Assembly (NCBI GenBank): GCA_028818565.1
Contig: JAPPNV010000086.1
Span: 1-37,095 of the forward strand
Source: Rhodospirillales bacterium
Lineage (GTDB): Bacteria > Pseudomonadota > Alphaproteobacteria > UBA828
Direction of reading: 5' to 3'
DNA length: 37,095 bases
The notes under the pieces are model-generated. The model saw only the letters and a list, made by a program, of their open reading frames with translations, was not told the origin of the DNA and ran no database searches. Below, one piece after another: positions 12,409 through 21,351 of the stretch (its first letter is position 1; every line of letters starts with the position of its first letter). The translations under genes and the position numbers were made by a program.

Positions 12409-13263
12409 TCAACCGGCGGCGCGGCGCCAGTGCCGGGCAAGCGCTTCGGCCGCCTCGGCCCGCGCCTCGACCGTCGCCGCCGGGTCCAGCGCCCGGCGTA
12501 GCCGCACCACGTCGCCCACGACGACCAGGCAGGGCGCTTCGATGCCCCCACGCTCGGCCGCCGCCGCCGCCTCGGCCAGCGGGGCCTCGACCACGCGCTC
12601 GGCCCCTGTGGTGGCGTGGCTGATGAGCGCCACCGGCGTTTCGCCCGGGAGGCCGCTCCGGGTCAGCCGCGCGGCGATGGCGTCGAGCTGGCGGAGCGCC
12701 ATGTAGAAGATCAGCACCGGCGCGCCTTGCGCGATGGCCTGCCAGTCCAGCGCGTCCGGCACGCCGCCTCCGGCATCGTGGCCGGTGAGCAGCGTCACCG
12801 CCGAGTTCGTGGTGCGATGGGTCATCGGAATGCCGGCCGCCGCCAGGCCGCCGGCGGCTGCGGTGACGCCCGGCACCAGGCGAAAGGGAATGCGGGCCGC
12901 GGCAAGCGCCAGCGCCTCCTCCCCGCCCCGGCCGAAGACGAAGGGATCGCCGCCCTTGAGGCGCAGAACGCGCTGCCCCTGCCGGGCGAGGCGTATCAGC
13001 CGGCCGCAGATGTCCGGCTGGCGTGCGGACGGCTTGCCGCCGCGCTTGCCGGCGTATTCGAGCGCGGCCCCGGGCCGGGCCAGCGCCAGAATCTCGGGCG
13101 AGACCAGGGCGTCGTAAACGACGCAATCGGCCTCGGCCAACGCGTTCGCGGCGTGGAGCGTGAGCAGGCCCGGATCGCCGGGGCCCGCGCCGACGAGCCA
13201 GACGGAGCCCGGCTCGATCGCGGGTAGCGCGGGCCTGCGCGGGCGGGGGGAGGGGTCGTCCAT
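12409..13263 (-). CDS. cobA: uroporphyrinogen-III C-methyltransferase
   Basis: VWLVGAGPGDPGLLTLHAANALAEADCVVYDALVSPEILALARPGA...GKRGGKPSARQPDICGRLIRLARQGQRVLRLKGGDPFVFGRGGEE...VPGVTAA. Confidence 0.95.
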   Translation of the reverse strand: MDDPSPRPRRPALPAIEPGSVWLVGAGPGDPGLLTLHAANALAEADCVVYDALVSPEILALARPGAALEYAGKRGGKPSARQPDICGRLIRLARQGQRVLRLKGGDPFVFGRGGEEALALAAARIPFRLVPGVTAAAGGLAAAGIPMTHRTTNSAVTLLTGHDAGGGVPDALDWQAIAQGAPVLIFYMALRQLDAIAARLTRSGLPGETPVALISHATTGAERVVEAPLAEAAAAAERGGIEAPCLVVVGDVVRLRRALDPAATVEARAEAAEALARHWRRAAG

Positions 13264-13332
13264 TGCCGCACTCTACACCGGTCGGCGGACCAAACTACAC
13301 GGGTAGACCGCCCACGCGGTATAACCGGCACA

Positions 13333-14433
13333 ATGACGGCACGATCGGGCAGAGCCGGCGAGCTTCGGCGGGGCTGGACCACCGGCGCCTGCGCCGCGGC
13401 GGCGACCCGCGCGGCCTACACGGCGCTGGTCACCGGGCGCTTCCCCGACCCGGTTTCGGTGACGCTGCCGGGCGGCCAGGAGCCCTCCTTCCCGCTGGTG
13501 GTGGCTGAGTCCGGCCCGCACCACGGGCATGCCGGCGTGCGCAAGGATGCGGGCGACGACCCGGACGTGACCCACGGCGCGCTGGTCGAATCCTGGGTGA
13601 GGCCCGCGCCCGCAGGTGCCGGCATCGTCTTCCGAGCGGGCGAGGGGGTCGGCATCGTGACCAAGCCCGGCCTCAGCCTCGCGGTGGGCGAGCCCGCGAT
13701 CAACCCGGCGCCCCGCAAGATGATCGCGGCGATGCTGGGCGACCTCGCGCCCGCGCTGGGCGGGCCGGCCGATGTCTCCGTCACCATTGCCATTCCGGAC
13801 GGGCGCCGGCTTGCGCGCCAGACGATGAACGGCCGCCTCGGCATCGTCGGCGGCCTCTCGGTGCTGGGCACGTCCGGCATCGTCAAGCCCTACTCCTGCG
13901 CCGCGTGGATCGCCTCGATCCGGCAAGGGATCGACGTGGCCGCCGCCGCCGGCGCCCCCCACCTCGCGGCCGCGACGGGCCGGGTCTCGGAGCAGGCGGC
14001 GCAGGCGCTCTACGGTCTCGACGAAGCCGCGCTGATCGATATGGGCGATTTCGTGGGCGCGACGCTGAAGCTGATCCGGCGCAAGCCGGTGCCGCGGCTC
14101 ACCATCGCCGGCGGCTTCGGCAAGATCAGCAAGCTCGCCGACGGCCACATGGACCTGCACTCGCAGCGCAGCAGCGTGGACCGCGCGGGCCTTGCCCGCC
14201 GCCTCGCTGCTCTCGGTGCATCGGAGGCGACGCTTACGCAAGCCGAGGCCGCCGGCTCGGCCGGCGCAATTCTGCAGATCGCGATCGAGGTCGGCCTTCC
14301 GCTCGCCAATACCATCGCCGCCGAGGCCCGCGCCGTGGCCGAGGCCGCGCTCGGCGGCGCCCGGCCTCTGCCCCGCATGGATGTGCTCATCGTCGACCGC
14401 ACGGGCTGCATCGTTGGCCGCGCGGGCTCCTGA
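13333..14433 (+). CDS. cbiD: cobalt-precorrin-5B (C1)-methyltransferase
   Basis: LRRGWTTGACAAAATRAAYTALVTGRFPDPVSVTLPGG...GVGIVTKPGLSLAVGEPAINPAPRKMI...GTSGIVKPYSCAAWIASIRQGIDVA. Confidence 0.94.
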   Translation: MTARSGRAGELRRGWTTGACAAAATRAAYTALVTGRFPDPVSVTLPGGQEPSFPLVVAESGPHHGHAGVRKDAGDDPDVTHGALVESWVRPAPAGAGIVFRAGEGVGIVTKPGLSLAVGEPAINPAPRKMIAAMLGDLAPALGGPADVSVTIAIPDGRRLARQTMNGRLGIVGGLSVLGTSGIVKPYSCAAWIASIRQGIDVAAAAGAPHLAAATGRVSEQAAQALYGLDEAALIDMGDFVGATLKLIRRKPVPRLTIAGGFGKISKLADGHMDLHSQRSSVDRAGLARRLAALGASEATLTQAEAAGSAGAILQIAIEVGLPLANTIAAEARAVAEAALGGARPLPRMDVLIVDRTGCIVGRAGS

Positions 14434-15184
14434 GCGGCTGCTGATTTTGGGCGGCACGGCCGAGGGCCGTGCCCTCGCTGCGGCGGCAGCGGCGCGCTTT
14501 GGCCCCTCCCTCACAGTGATTTCGGCGCTGGCGGGCCGCACCCGCGCGCCAATCTTACCCGCCGGCGAAGTCCGGATCGGCGGCTTCGGCGGGGCCGACG
14601 GCCTGGCCGCGTATCTCAAGGAGGAGCGGATCGACCTGCTCATCGACGCCACCCACCCCTACGCCACGCGCATCTCGGCGCAGGCGGGCGAGGCGGCGGC
14701 GCAGGCGGGGACGGAACGCCTGGTGCTGGTGCGACCGCCCTGGCAACCCGTGCCGGGCGACCGCTGGATCGATTCCGCCACCGTGGAGGAGGCGGTCGGG
14801 GCGATTCCGGCGGAGGCGGAGCGCGTGTTCCTGACCGTGGGCGTCCGCTCGCTCGCGCCCTTCGCCGCCCGCCCCGACCTCTGGTACCTGGTGCGGCTGG
14901 TGGACGAGCCGGCGGCGCCGATCCCGCTCGTCCGCCACCGGCTGATCTGCGCCCGCGGGCCGTTCGCGGAGGAAGATGAGCGCGCGCTGCTGGAGGCCCA
15001 CGGCATCGACTGCCTGGTCACCCGTGCGAGCGGCGGCGATGCGACGGCGGCCAAGCTCGCTGCGGCGCGGGCGCTCGGCCTGCCCGTGGTGATGGTGTGC
15101 CGCCCGCCGCCGCCGCGCGGCCCCAGTGCGCCCTCGGTCGAGGATGCGCTGACCTGGATCGCAGAGCGCCTCGGAGAGACGTAA
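14414..15184 (+). CDS. cobK: precorrin-6A / cobalt-precorrin-6A reductase
   Basis: RLLILGGTAEGRALAAAAAARFG...AGRTRAP..PAGEVRIGGFGGADGLAAYLKEERIDLLIDATHPYATRIS. Start set at a TTG (14414) overlapping the cbiD 3' end; the start is uncertain. Confidence 0.88.
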   Translation: MAARAPERLLILGGTAEGRALAAAAAARFGPSLTVISALAGRTRAPILPAGEVRIGGFGGADGLAAYLKEERIDLLIDATHPYATRISAQAGEAAAQAGTERLVLVRPPWQPVPGDRWIDSATVEEAVGAIPAEAERVFLTVGVRSLAPFAARPDLWYLVRLVDEPAAPIPLVRHRLICARGPFAEEDERALLEAHGIDCLVTRASGGDATAAKLAAARALGLPVVMVCRPPPPRGPSAPSVEDALTWIAERLGET

Positions 15185-15949
15185 TCAGGCCTTCTTGCGC
15201 GGGCGCAGGACGTGGTGATGGGCGGGGTCGTAGAGTTGGCTTTCGTCGAATTCGGGCGCGTCCAGGGCTTGGCCGACCAGGATCAGCGCCGTCCGCGTGA
15301 GGCCGAGGGCCTTCACCTTGTCCCGGATGGTGCCGAGGGTGCCTCGCACGATACGCTCGTCGGGCCAGCTCACGCGGTAGGCGACAATGGTGGGGCACCC
15401 CGCGCCGCGATGGGGGATCAGCGCCCGGGTCACGTTCGCGAGATTGTTGATGGAGAGGTGGATGGCCAGCGTCCCGCCGCCTGCGGCGAGCTGCTCCAAC
15501 CGCTCGTCGTCGGGCATGGAGGACGCACGCACGGCGGTCCGCGTCAGAATCACGGTCTGGGCGATGCCGGGGAGCGTGAGCTCCTGCTTCAGCGCCGCCG
15601 CAGCCGCCGCGTAAGCCGGCACGCCGGGGGTCACGTCGTAAGGAATGCCGAGGCGGTCGAGGCGGCGCATCTGCTCGGCGATGGCTCCGTAAAGGGAGGG
15701 GTCGCCGGAATGGAGCCGCGCGACCTCGTGGCCCTCGGCCGCCGCCTGCTGCATCTCGGCGATGATCGCGTCGAGGTCGAGCGGTGCGGTGTCGACGATG
15801 CGCGCACCCGCCGGCGCCTCGTCCAGGATCATGGGCGGCACCAGGGAGCCCGCGTAGAGCACCACCTGGCAGCGGCGCAGCAGGGTGAGCCCGCGTACCG
15901 TGATCAGATCAGGCGCACCGGGGCCCGCGCCGATGAAGTGGACCGTCAC
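15185..15949 (-). CDS. cobM: precorrin-4 C11-methyltransferase
   Basis: VTVHFIGAGPGAPDLITVRGLTLLRRCQVVLYAGSLVPPMILDEAPAGARIVDTAPLDLDAIIAEM...HSGDPSLYGAIAEQMRRLDRLGIPYDVTPGVPAYAAAAAALKQELTLPGIAQTVILTR. GTG start at 15949 (the longer ORF-track version is rejected). Confidence 0.94.
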   Translation of the reverse strand: MTVHFIGAGPGAPDLITVRGLTLLRRCQVVLYAGSLVPPMILDEAPAGARIVDTAPLDLDAIIAEMQQAAAEGHEVARLHSGDPSLYGAIAEQMRRLDRLGIPYDVTPGVPAYAAAAAALKQELTLPGIAQTVILTRTAVRASSMPDDERLEQLAAGGGTLAIHLSINNLANVTRALIPHRGAGCPTIVAYRVSWPDERIVRGTLGTIRDKVKALGLTRTALILVGQALDAPEFDESQLYDPAHHHVLRPRKKA

Positions 15950-17802
15950 GCGCGCTCCGCCGCGCGCGACGCCGATGCTTGGTCTGCCGCCGCCCCGCCC
16001 GCCCGGTAGCCGCGAGGGGTGTAGAGCCACGCCCGTCCGCCGCGGTCCAGACGCCGGGTCTGGCTGCTGCCGACGACGATGACGGTGAGCATGTCGACCG
16101 CGCCGGTATCGAGGGCGTCCAGGGTGGTGAGCGCGACGCTCTCGCCCTCGCGTCCGAGATTGCGGGCGAGGACCACGGGGCAGTCGGGCGGCCGGTGGGC
16201 GGCGAGAATCTCCCGTGCTTGCGTTAGCTGGATGCGCCGCCGCCCCGACGCCGGGTTGTAGAGCGCCACCACGAAGTCCGCCTCGGCGGCGGCCCGGAGC
16301 CTCTGCGCGATCGTGGACCAGGGCGTCAGCAGGTCGGAGAGCGAGATGGCGCAGAAATCGTGGCCGATGGGTGCGCCGGCGCGCGCGGCGGCGGCCTGGA
16401 GCGCGCTGATGCCGGGCTCCACCGCTAGCTCGATGCCACGCCATCGTTGCTCGACGTCCGGCGCGTCCAGCAGCTCGAAGAGGAGCGAGGCCATGCCGTA
16501 GACCCCGGCATCGCCCGAGGAGACCAAGGCGACGCGGCGGCCTTCTGCGGCGAGCGCGAGGGCGACGCGGCAGCGCTCCTCCTCCGCGCCGATGGGGAAG
16601 TCGTGGCGTGCGCAGCCCGGCGGCAGCGGTTCCAGCAGGTCGAGGTAGCGGCCGTAGCCCACGAGTTCGGTGGCGCCAGCGATGGCGGCGTCGGCCCCCG
16701 GGGTCCGCCACGCCCGCGCGCCGGGGCCGATGCCCACCACCGTGACCCGCCCGCGCCCCCGCCCGCAGCGCTCGGGCTCGATGATCGCGGGTGCTCGGGC
16801 GACGGCACAGGTGCCCCGCGCGCTCTTGGTCTTGGGCTGGACCAGCGTGCCGTCCGCGCCGGCGCAGGCCAATGCGGCCGCCTCCGCCACGCCGTGGCAG
16901 CCGACGGCGCGGAACACCACGTCAGACGGCGCCGTGAGCCTCGGGGTCTCGCGCTCCAGGGTCGGCGCGTCGAAGAGGCGGAGCGGTACGCTCAGCCAGT
17001 CCGCGACGGCGCTCACTGCCGGCTCGTCCGCCTTCAGGTCGAGGGAGGCGACGCAGGCGACGGCTTCGGGCGCGAGCCCGCCCGAGGCCAACGTGCGCTC
17101 GGCCAGTTGGATCAGCTCGTCGGGCGCGCAGCCGCGCTCGCAGCCCAGGCCGAGAGCCAGGACCGCGGGATGCAGCGTGACGTCGGCCGCATCGTCACCC
17201 GGCCCTGTGCGCCGGTCGGTGATGCGGAGGGTGAGGCGGCCCGTGTCCGCGAACGGGGCTCCGTCGGCGGTGAGCCAGTCAGGTGACGCGGCCTCGCTCA
17301 TGAGGCGCACTGGCTCGCCTGCAAGCAGCGCGGCGGTGACCGCCTTCACCCGCGCACCTTCGCCGAGGCGCCAGCCCGTCGGCGGCGCGTCGAGGGCGAA
17401 GCCCAGGGCCGTGTCGCCCGCCGTGGTGATCGCAGCATGGGCGCCGAGGGCATCGGCAATGGCGCGGGCGAGCCGATTGGCACCGTGGTGGCCGCCCAGC
17501 AGGGGCACGACGCTCTGCCCGTCGTCCGAGACCGCGAGCACGGGCGGCTCGGCGCCCTTGTCCGCGAGATGGGGGCCGAGCAGGCGGATGAGGATGCCGG
17601 CGGCGCAAATGCCGACGATGGGCGTGCCGGCGCGGAACAGGGCGGTGAGATGGGGCGCAAGACGCTCGTACGCGACATCAGTATGTTCTGGGAGCGACAC
17701 GGGGCCGTGGATCGTCGCGCCCGGCAGAGCGGCCACGATGCGGCGCGCGAGCACCACCTGGCGCGCATCCAGGATCACCACGGCTGGCGGGCTCAGCGCC
17801 AT
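15946..17802 (-). CDS. bifunctional cobalt-precorrin-5A hydrolase (CbiG) / precorrin-3B C17-methyltransferase (CobJ) fusion
   Basis: N-terminal CbiG: GTPIVGICAAGILIRLLGPHLADKGAEPPVLAVSDDGQSVVPLLGGHHGANRLARAIA; middle CbiG_C: LGLGCERGCAPDEL...SLDLKADEPAV; C-terminal CobJ: VTVVGIGPGARAWRTPGADAAIAGATELVGYGRYLDLLEP...SSGDAGVYGMASLLFELLD...LYNPASGRRRIQL. Confidence 0.94.
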   Translation of the reverse strand: MALSPPAVVILDARQVVLARRIVAALPGATIHGPVSLPEHTDVAYERLAPHLTALFRAGTPIVGICAAGILIRLLGPHLADKGAEPPVLAVSDDGQSVVPLLGGHHGANRLARAIADALGAHAAITTAGDTALGFALDAPPTGWRLGEGARVKAVTAALLAGEPVRLMSEAASPDWLTADGAPFADTGRLTLRITDRRTGPGDDAADVTLHPAVLALGLGCERGCAPDELIQLAERTLASGGLAPEAVACVASLDLKADEPAVSAVADWLSVPLRLFDAPTLERETPRLTAPSDVVFRAVGCHGVAEAAALACAGADGTLVQPKTKSARGTCAVARAPAIIEPERCGRGRGRVTVVGIGPGARAWRTPGADAAIAGATELVGYGRYLDLLEPLPPGCARHDFPIGAEEERCRVALALAAEGRRVALVSSGDAGVYGMASLLFELLDAPDVEQRWRGIELAVEPGISALQAAAARAGAPIGHDFCAISLSDLLTPWSTIAQRLRAAAEADFVVALYNPASGRRRIQLTQAREILAAHRPPDCPVVLARNLGREGESVALTTLDALDTGAVDMLTVIVVGSSQTRRLDRGGRAWLYTPRGYRAGGAAADQASASRAAERA

Positions 17803-18494
17803 GCCGCGCCCCGCTTGTGGACGATGATCATGGAGAAGTAGGGCGCGGGCGGCTCGACCTCCGCCAACGGCATGATCCGCTGCGCGGCCATGGAGGCGCG
17901 CTCGACGTAGTGCGCGCGCTGAAGCAGGCCGAGACCGTCGAGCACGCGGCGCACCTTCTCCAGGTGGCGGCCGACCTTGACGATGGCCGCCGCATCGCAG
18001 TTGGCGAGCTGGGCGGTGAGCCGCTGGTCGTCGAGGGGCGCCGGGATCACAGTGAGCACATCGTTGCGGGCCGCGAGCGGCAGGCCGAGGGCTGCGGCGC
18101 AGGCCATCGGCGAGGAGACGCCGGGGATCACCTCCACTCTGTGGCGCTGGGCCAGGCGCTCGAAGAGGTAGAGGAACGAGCCGTAGACGAAGGGGTCGCC
18201 CTCGCAGAGCACCGCCACGTCGCAGCCCGCATCGAGCCGCGCGCCGAGCGTCGCCGCCGCCTCGTCATAGACCTCCGCTGCCGGGAAGCGGCTGGGCTCG
18301 AGCGGCATGCGGATGGCGATCTCCTCCTGCCCGCCGGGGAGGTGTGGTGCTGCGATGCTGCGGGCGAGGCTCTCGCCCTCGGGCGGTGCGGGGTAAGCGA
18401 CCACCTGCGCGCTGCGGAGGGCCTTGAGCGCCTTCAGCGTGATCAGGTCGGGATCGCCGGGACCGACGCCGATGCCGCTGAGCAGGCCGCTCAT
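17793..18494 (-). CDS. cobI: precorrin-2 C20-methyltransferase
   Basis: MSGLLSGIGVGPGDPDLITLKALKALRSAQVVAYPAPPEGESLARSIAAPHLPGGQEEIAIRMPL...CEGDPFVYGSFLYLFERLAQRHRVEVIPGVSSPMACAAALGLPL. ATG at 18494 overlaps the cobL stop (ATGA). Confidence 0.93.
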   Translation of the reverse strand: MSGLLSGIGVGPGDPDLITLKALKALRSAQVVAYPAPPEGESLARSIAAPHLPGGQEEIAIRMPLEPSRFPAAEVYDEAAATLGARLDAGCDVAVLCEGDPFVYGSFLYLFERLAQRHRVEVIPGVSSPMACAAALGLPLAARNDVLTVIPAPLDDQRLTAQLANCDAAAIVKVGRHLEKVRRVLDGLGLLQRAHYVERASMAAQRIMPLAEVEPPAPYFSMIIVHKRGAAWR

Positions 18495-19699
18495 GGCGGC
18501 TTGACCAGCGTGAGTTGCGTCACCGGCATCAGCGGGCGCCAGGCGAGGTGCTTGCCCACCGGCCTCGCGCGCGAGACCGCGAGGCGTGTCATCAAGCCCT
18601 CGTGGCGCGCGCACCAATCCGCGAGGACCGCCTCGCCGGCCACGGTGACGGCGTTCGCCACCAGCGTGCCGCCGGGCGCGAGCCTCGACCAGCAAGTCTC
18701 GATCAGGCCGCCGACCGTGAGCCCGCCGCCGATGAAGACCGCATTGGGCACGGGCAGCGGCTCCAGCACCTCGGGCGCCGCGCCCTCCCGGACCTCGAGG
18801 CGCGGCACGCCGAGGGCCGCGGCGTTGCGGGCGATGCGGGCGCAGCGCTCCGGGTCGCGCTCCACCGCGACCGCTTCGGTGGTGCGCTCGCTCAGGAGCC
18901 ACTCGATCGCCACCGAGCCCGCGCCCGCGCCCACGTCCCAGAGCAGTGCGCCGGGCCTGGGGTCGAGCGCGCTCAACGTCTGCACCCGGATCTCGCGCTT
19001 GGTGAGCTGGCCGTCGTTCTCGAACGCGCGGTCCGGCAGGCCGGGCGCGCCGCGAAAGCGCTTCAGCTTGCCTTCGGCCCGGCATTCCACGGCGATGGTG
19101 TTGAAGTCCGGCACCTGCGTCTCGCCCCAGCGGTCGGCGCGTTCGGTGACGCGGGTCTCGTCGGGCCCACCCATGTGGGCGAGGACGGTGAGTGTGCTGG
19201 GGCCGTAGCCGACGGCGGTCAGCTGCGCCGCGACCTGCGCCGGCGTCGCTCCGTCGTGGGAGAGCACCAGCAGCCGCTGCCCCGGTGCGAGGTGGGCGCG
19301 GATGGTCTCCAGCGGTCGGCCGTGCAGGGTCACGCCCACGGTCTCGTCGGCGCTCCAGCCGAGGCGGGCGCGTGCGAGGCTGAAGGCCGACGGCGCCGGG
19401 ATCGTCACGATCTCCTCGTCGGGGAAGGCGCGACGGAGCGTCGTGCCGATGCCGAAGCAGAAAGGATCGCCGGTGGCGAGCACGACGACCCGCTGACCGC
19501 TCACGGCGCGGATATCGTCCATGGTGTCCGACAGCGGGCGCCGCCAGGTGAGGCGGCGGGCCGTGCCGTCCGGGATCATGGCGAGATGTCGTTCGCCGCC
19601 GATCAGCACCTCCGCCCCGTCGATCAGTGCGCGGGCGGTGGGCGCAAGCGCATCCGCCCCCTCCTCGCCGAGGCCGATGACGGTGAGCCAGCCGCTCAT
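18491..19699 (-). CDS. cobL: precorrin-6Y C5,15-methyltransferase (decarboxylating), CbiE-CbiT type
   Basis: LTVIGLGEEGADALAPTARALIDGAEVLIGGERHLAMIP...ATGDPFCFGIGTTL...IPAPSAFSLARARLGWS; C-terminal methyltransferase LLWDVGAGAGSVAIEWLL...FIGGGL. Confidence 0.94.
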   Translation of the reverse strand: MSGWLTVIGLGEEGADALAPTARALIDGAEVLIGGERHLAMIPDGTARRLTWRRPLSDTMDDIRAVSGQRVVVLATGDPFCFGIGTTLRRAFPDEEIVTIPAPSAFSLARARLGWSADETVGVTLHGRPLETIRAHLAPGQRLLVLSHDGATPAQVAAQLTAVGYGPSTLTVLAHMGGPDETRVTERADRWGETQVPDFNTIAVECRAEGKLKRFRGAPGLPDRAFENDGQLTKREIRVQTLSALDPRPGALLWDVGAGAGSVAIEWLLSERTTEAVAVERDPERCARIARNAAALGVPRLEVREGAAPEVLEPLPVPNAVFIGGGLTVGGLIETCWSRLAPGGTLVANAVTVAGEAVLADWCARHEGLMTRLAVSRARPVGKHLAWRPLMPVTQLTLVKPP

Positions 19700-20352
19700 G
19701 GGCCGCCCTCGGCCTCGGGCGGCGCCGCGAGCGCATTCACCGCCGCCGCCGCGACCGCACTGCCGCCCCGCCGGCCCAGCAGGGTGAGGAAGGGCACGCC
19801 GTGGTCCGTGCCCGCGAGCGCGGCCTTGGACTCGCTCGCGCCGACGAAGCCGGGGGGAGTCGCGATGATTGCAGCCGGTGGAGGGGCGCCCTCGGCCAGC
19901 AGCTCCAGCAGACGAAAGAGCGCGGTGGGCGCATTGCCTATCACGCAGAGCGCGCCCGCAAGCTGCGGCTGCCAGAGTTCGACCGCCGCCGCGGAGCGCG
20001 TGGTCTGGGCGGACGCGGCGCGCTCGGCGAGGCCAGGCGCGCCAAGCGTGCAGATCACCTCGTTGCCCGCTGCGAGCCTCTGGCGCGAGATGCCGGACGC
20101 CACCATCCGGCAGTCCGCGAGGATGGGGGCGCCAACGGCGAGCGCACCCCGCGCCTTGTCCGCGACATCGGACGAAAAGGCGAGGTCCGCCACCAGATCG
20201 GTCATGCCGGACGCGTGCACCATGCGGTAGGCGACGTCCACCAGGTCCGCCGGCAGGCCGGCGACATCGGTTTCCCGCCGGATGATGGCGAAGGAGCGGC
20301 GCGTGATCCCGTCCGGGTCGCGCAGATAGTCAGCCGTGGCTGTGGCCGCCAT
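19696..20352 (-). CDS. cobH: precorrin-8X methylmutase
   Basis: YLRDPDGITRRSFAIIRRETDVAGLPADLVDVAYRMVHASGMTDLVADLAFSSDVADKARGALAVGAPILADCRMVASGI...GNAPTALFRLLELL. ATG at 20352 preferred over the ORF-track start 20490. Confidence 0.92.
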   Translation of the reverse strand: MAATATADYLRDPDGITRRSFAIIRRETDVAGLPADLVDVAYRMVHASGMTDLVADLAFSSDVADKARGALAVGAPILADCRMVASGISRQRLAAGNEVICTLGAPGLAERAASAQTTRSAAAVELWQPQLAGALCVIGNAPTALFRLLELLAEGAPPPAAIIATPPGFVGASESKAALAGTDHGVPFLTLLGRRGGSAVAAAAVNALAAPPEAEGGP

Positions 20353-21295
20353 GCCCGTCGGTTCCGTGATCGTGGTGGTGATGGCCGTCTCCGTGGTGAT
20401 GATGGTGGCCGCCGGCGCGGTCCGCATCGGTGCCGATGCCCTCGACATGGTGATGATGGCCCACCTGGGGCGCGCCGAGGTCGGCCTCATGGCCGATGAT
20501 CTGCTCGCGGTATTTGCAGAGTTGGCAGTTCATGCGGTTGTCGCCCTCGGGAATCTCCGCGATCCGCGCGAGGAAGGCGTCCACCACCAGCGGGTGGTCG
20601 TTGAGATAGGCGGCCTTGCGGAAGGCGATGGCGGGATGAGCGCGGGCGGCAGCATCCACCGCGTCGTAGATGCGCCGCACCAGCACGCCGGTGAAGAGAA
20701 AGTAGGGGAAGACCACGATGCGCTGGAAGCCGAAGCCCGCGATTCGCTCCAGCGCCGGCCCGACCAGGGGCGTCGTGACGCCGCTGTAACAAGTCTCCGC
20801 CCAGCCGAAGCCCAGGCCCTCCCACAGCATGCGGGTGACCTTGGCGATGTTGCTGTTGGCGTCGGGGTCGGAGGTGCCGCGCCCGACCACGACGAGCAGG
20901 CTGTCGGCGGGCGGGGCGTCGCCGGGTTGTTGGGCAGCTTCGATGCGCTCAGCCGCCGCGCGAAGCAGCAGGGGATCAACCGCGAGGTCGCGCCCGTAGC
21001 GGATGGCGAGGCCGGGGTTGGCGGCGGCGAAGTCGTTAAGCACCGAGGGGATGTCGTTCTTGGCGTGGCCGGCGGCGAAGAGCATGCCGGGCACGGCGTC
21101 GATGGCGGTGGCGCCCGAGTCCCGCATCGCCTCCAGCGTGCTGCCGATGGTGGGGCGCGCGAATTCGAGGAAGCCGTGGCGCACCTGGCGATCCGGCAGC
21201 CTCTCCGCGACCACCTCGGCCAGATGCTCGAACTCCGCAACCGCCGCGGCGTCGCGGCTGCCGTGGCCGCAGAGCAGCACCGCCGGCGCGCTCAT
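20330..21295 (-). CDS. cbiX: CbiX-type sirohydrochlorin cobaltochelatase, long form with MNCxxCKYR Fe-S motif and His-rich C-terminus
   Basis: AVLLCGHGSRDAAAVAEFEHLAEVVAERLPDRQVRHGFLEFARPTI...GRGTSDPDANSNIAKVTRMLWEGLGFGWAETCYSGVTTPLV; MNCQLCKYREQIIGHE; HHHHVEG...GGHHHHHGDGHHHHDHGTDGHGGHSHG. Confidence 0.92.
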   Translation of the reverse strand: MSAPAVLLCGHGSRDAAAVAEFEHLAEVVAERLPDRQVRHGFLEFARPTIGSTLEAMRDSGATAIDAVPGMLFAAGHAKNDIPSVLNDFAAANPGLAIRYGRDLAVDPLLLRAAAERIEAAQQPGDAPPADSLLVVVGRGTSDPDANSNIAKVTRMLWEGLGFGWAETCYSGVTTPLVGPALERIAGFGFQRIVVFPYFLFTGVLVRRIYDAVDAAARAHPAIAFRKAAYLNDHPLVVDAFLARIAEIPEGDNRMNCQLCKYREQIIGHEADLGAPQVGHHHHVEGIGTDADRAGGHHHHHGDGHHHHDHGTDGHGGHSHG

Positions 21296-21351
21296 GACCT
21301 GCCTCCATTCGGTCCATTGACCGCGATGCGTGGGCTTTTCATTGTGGACCG

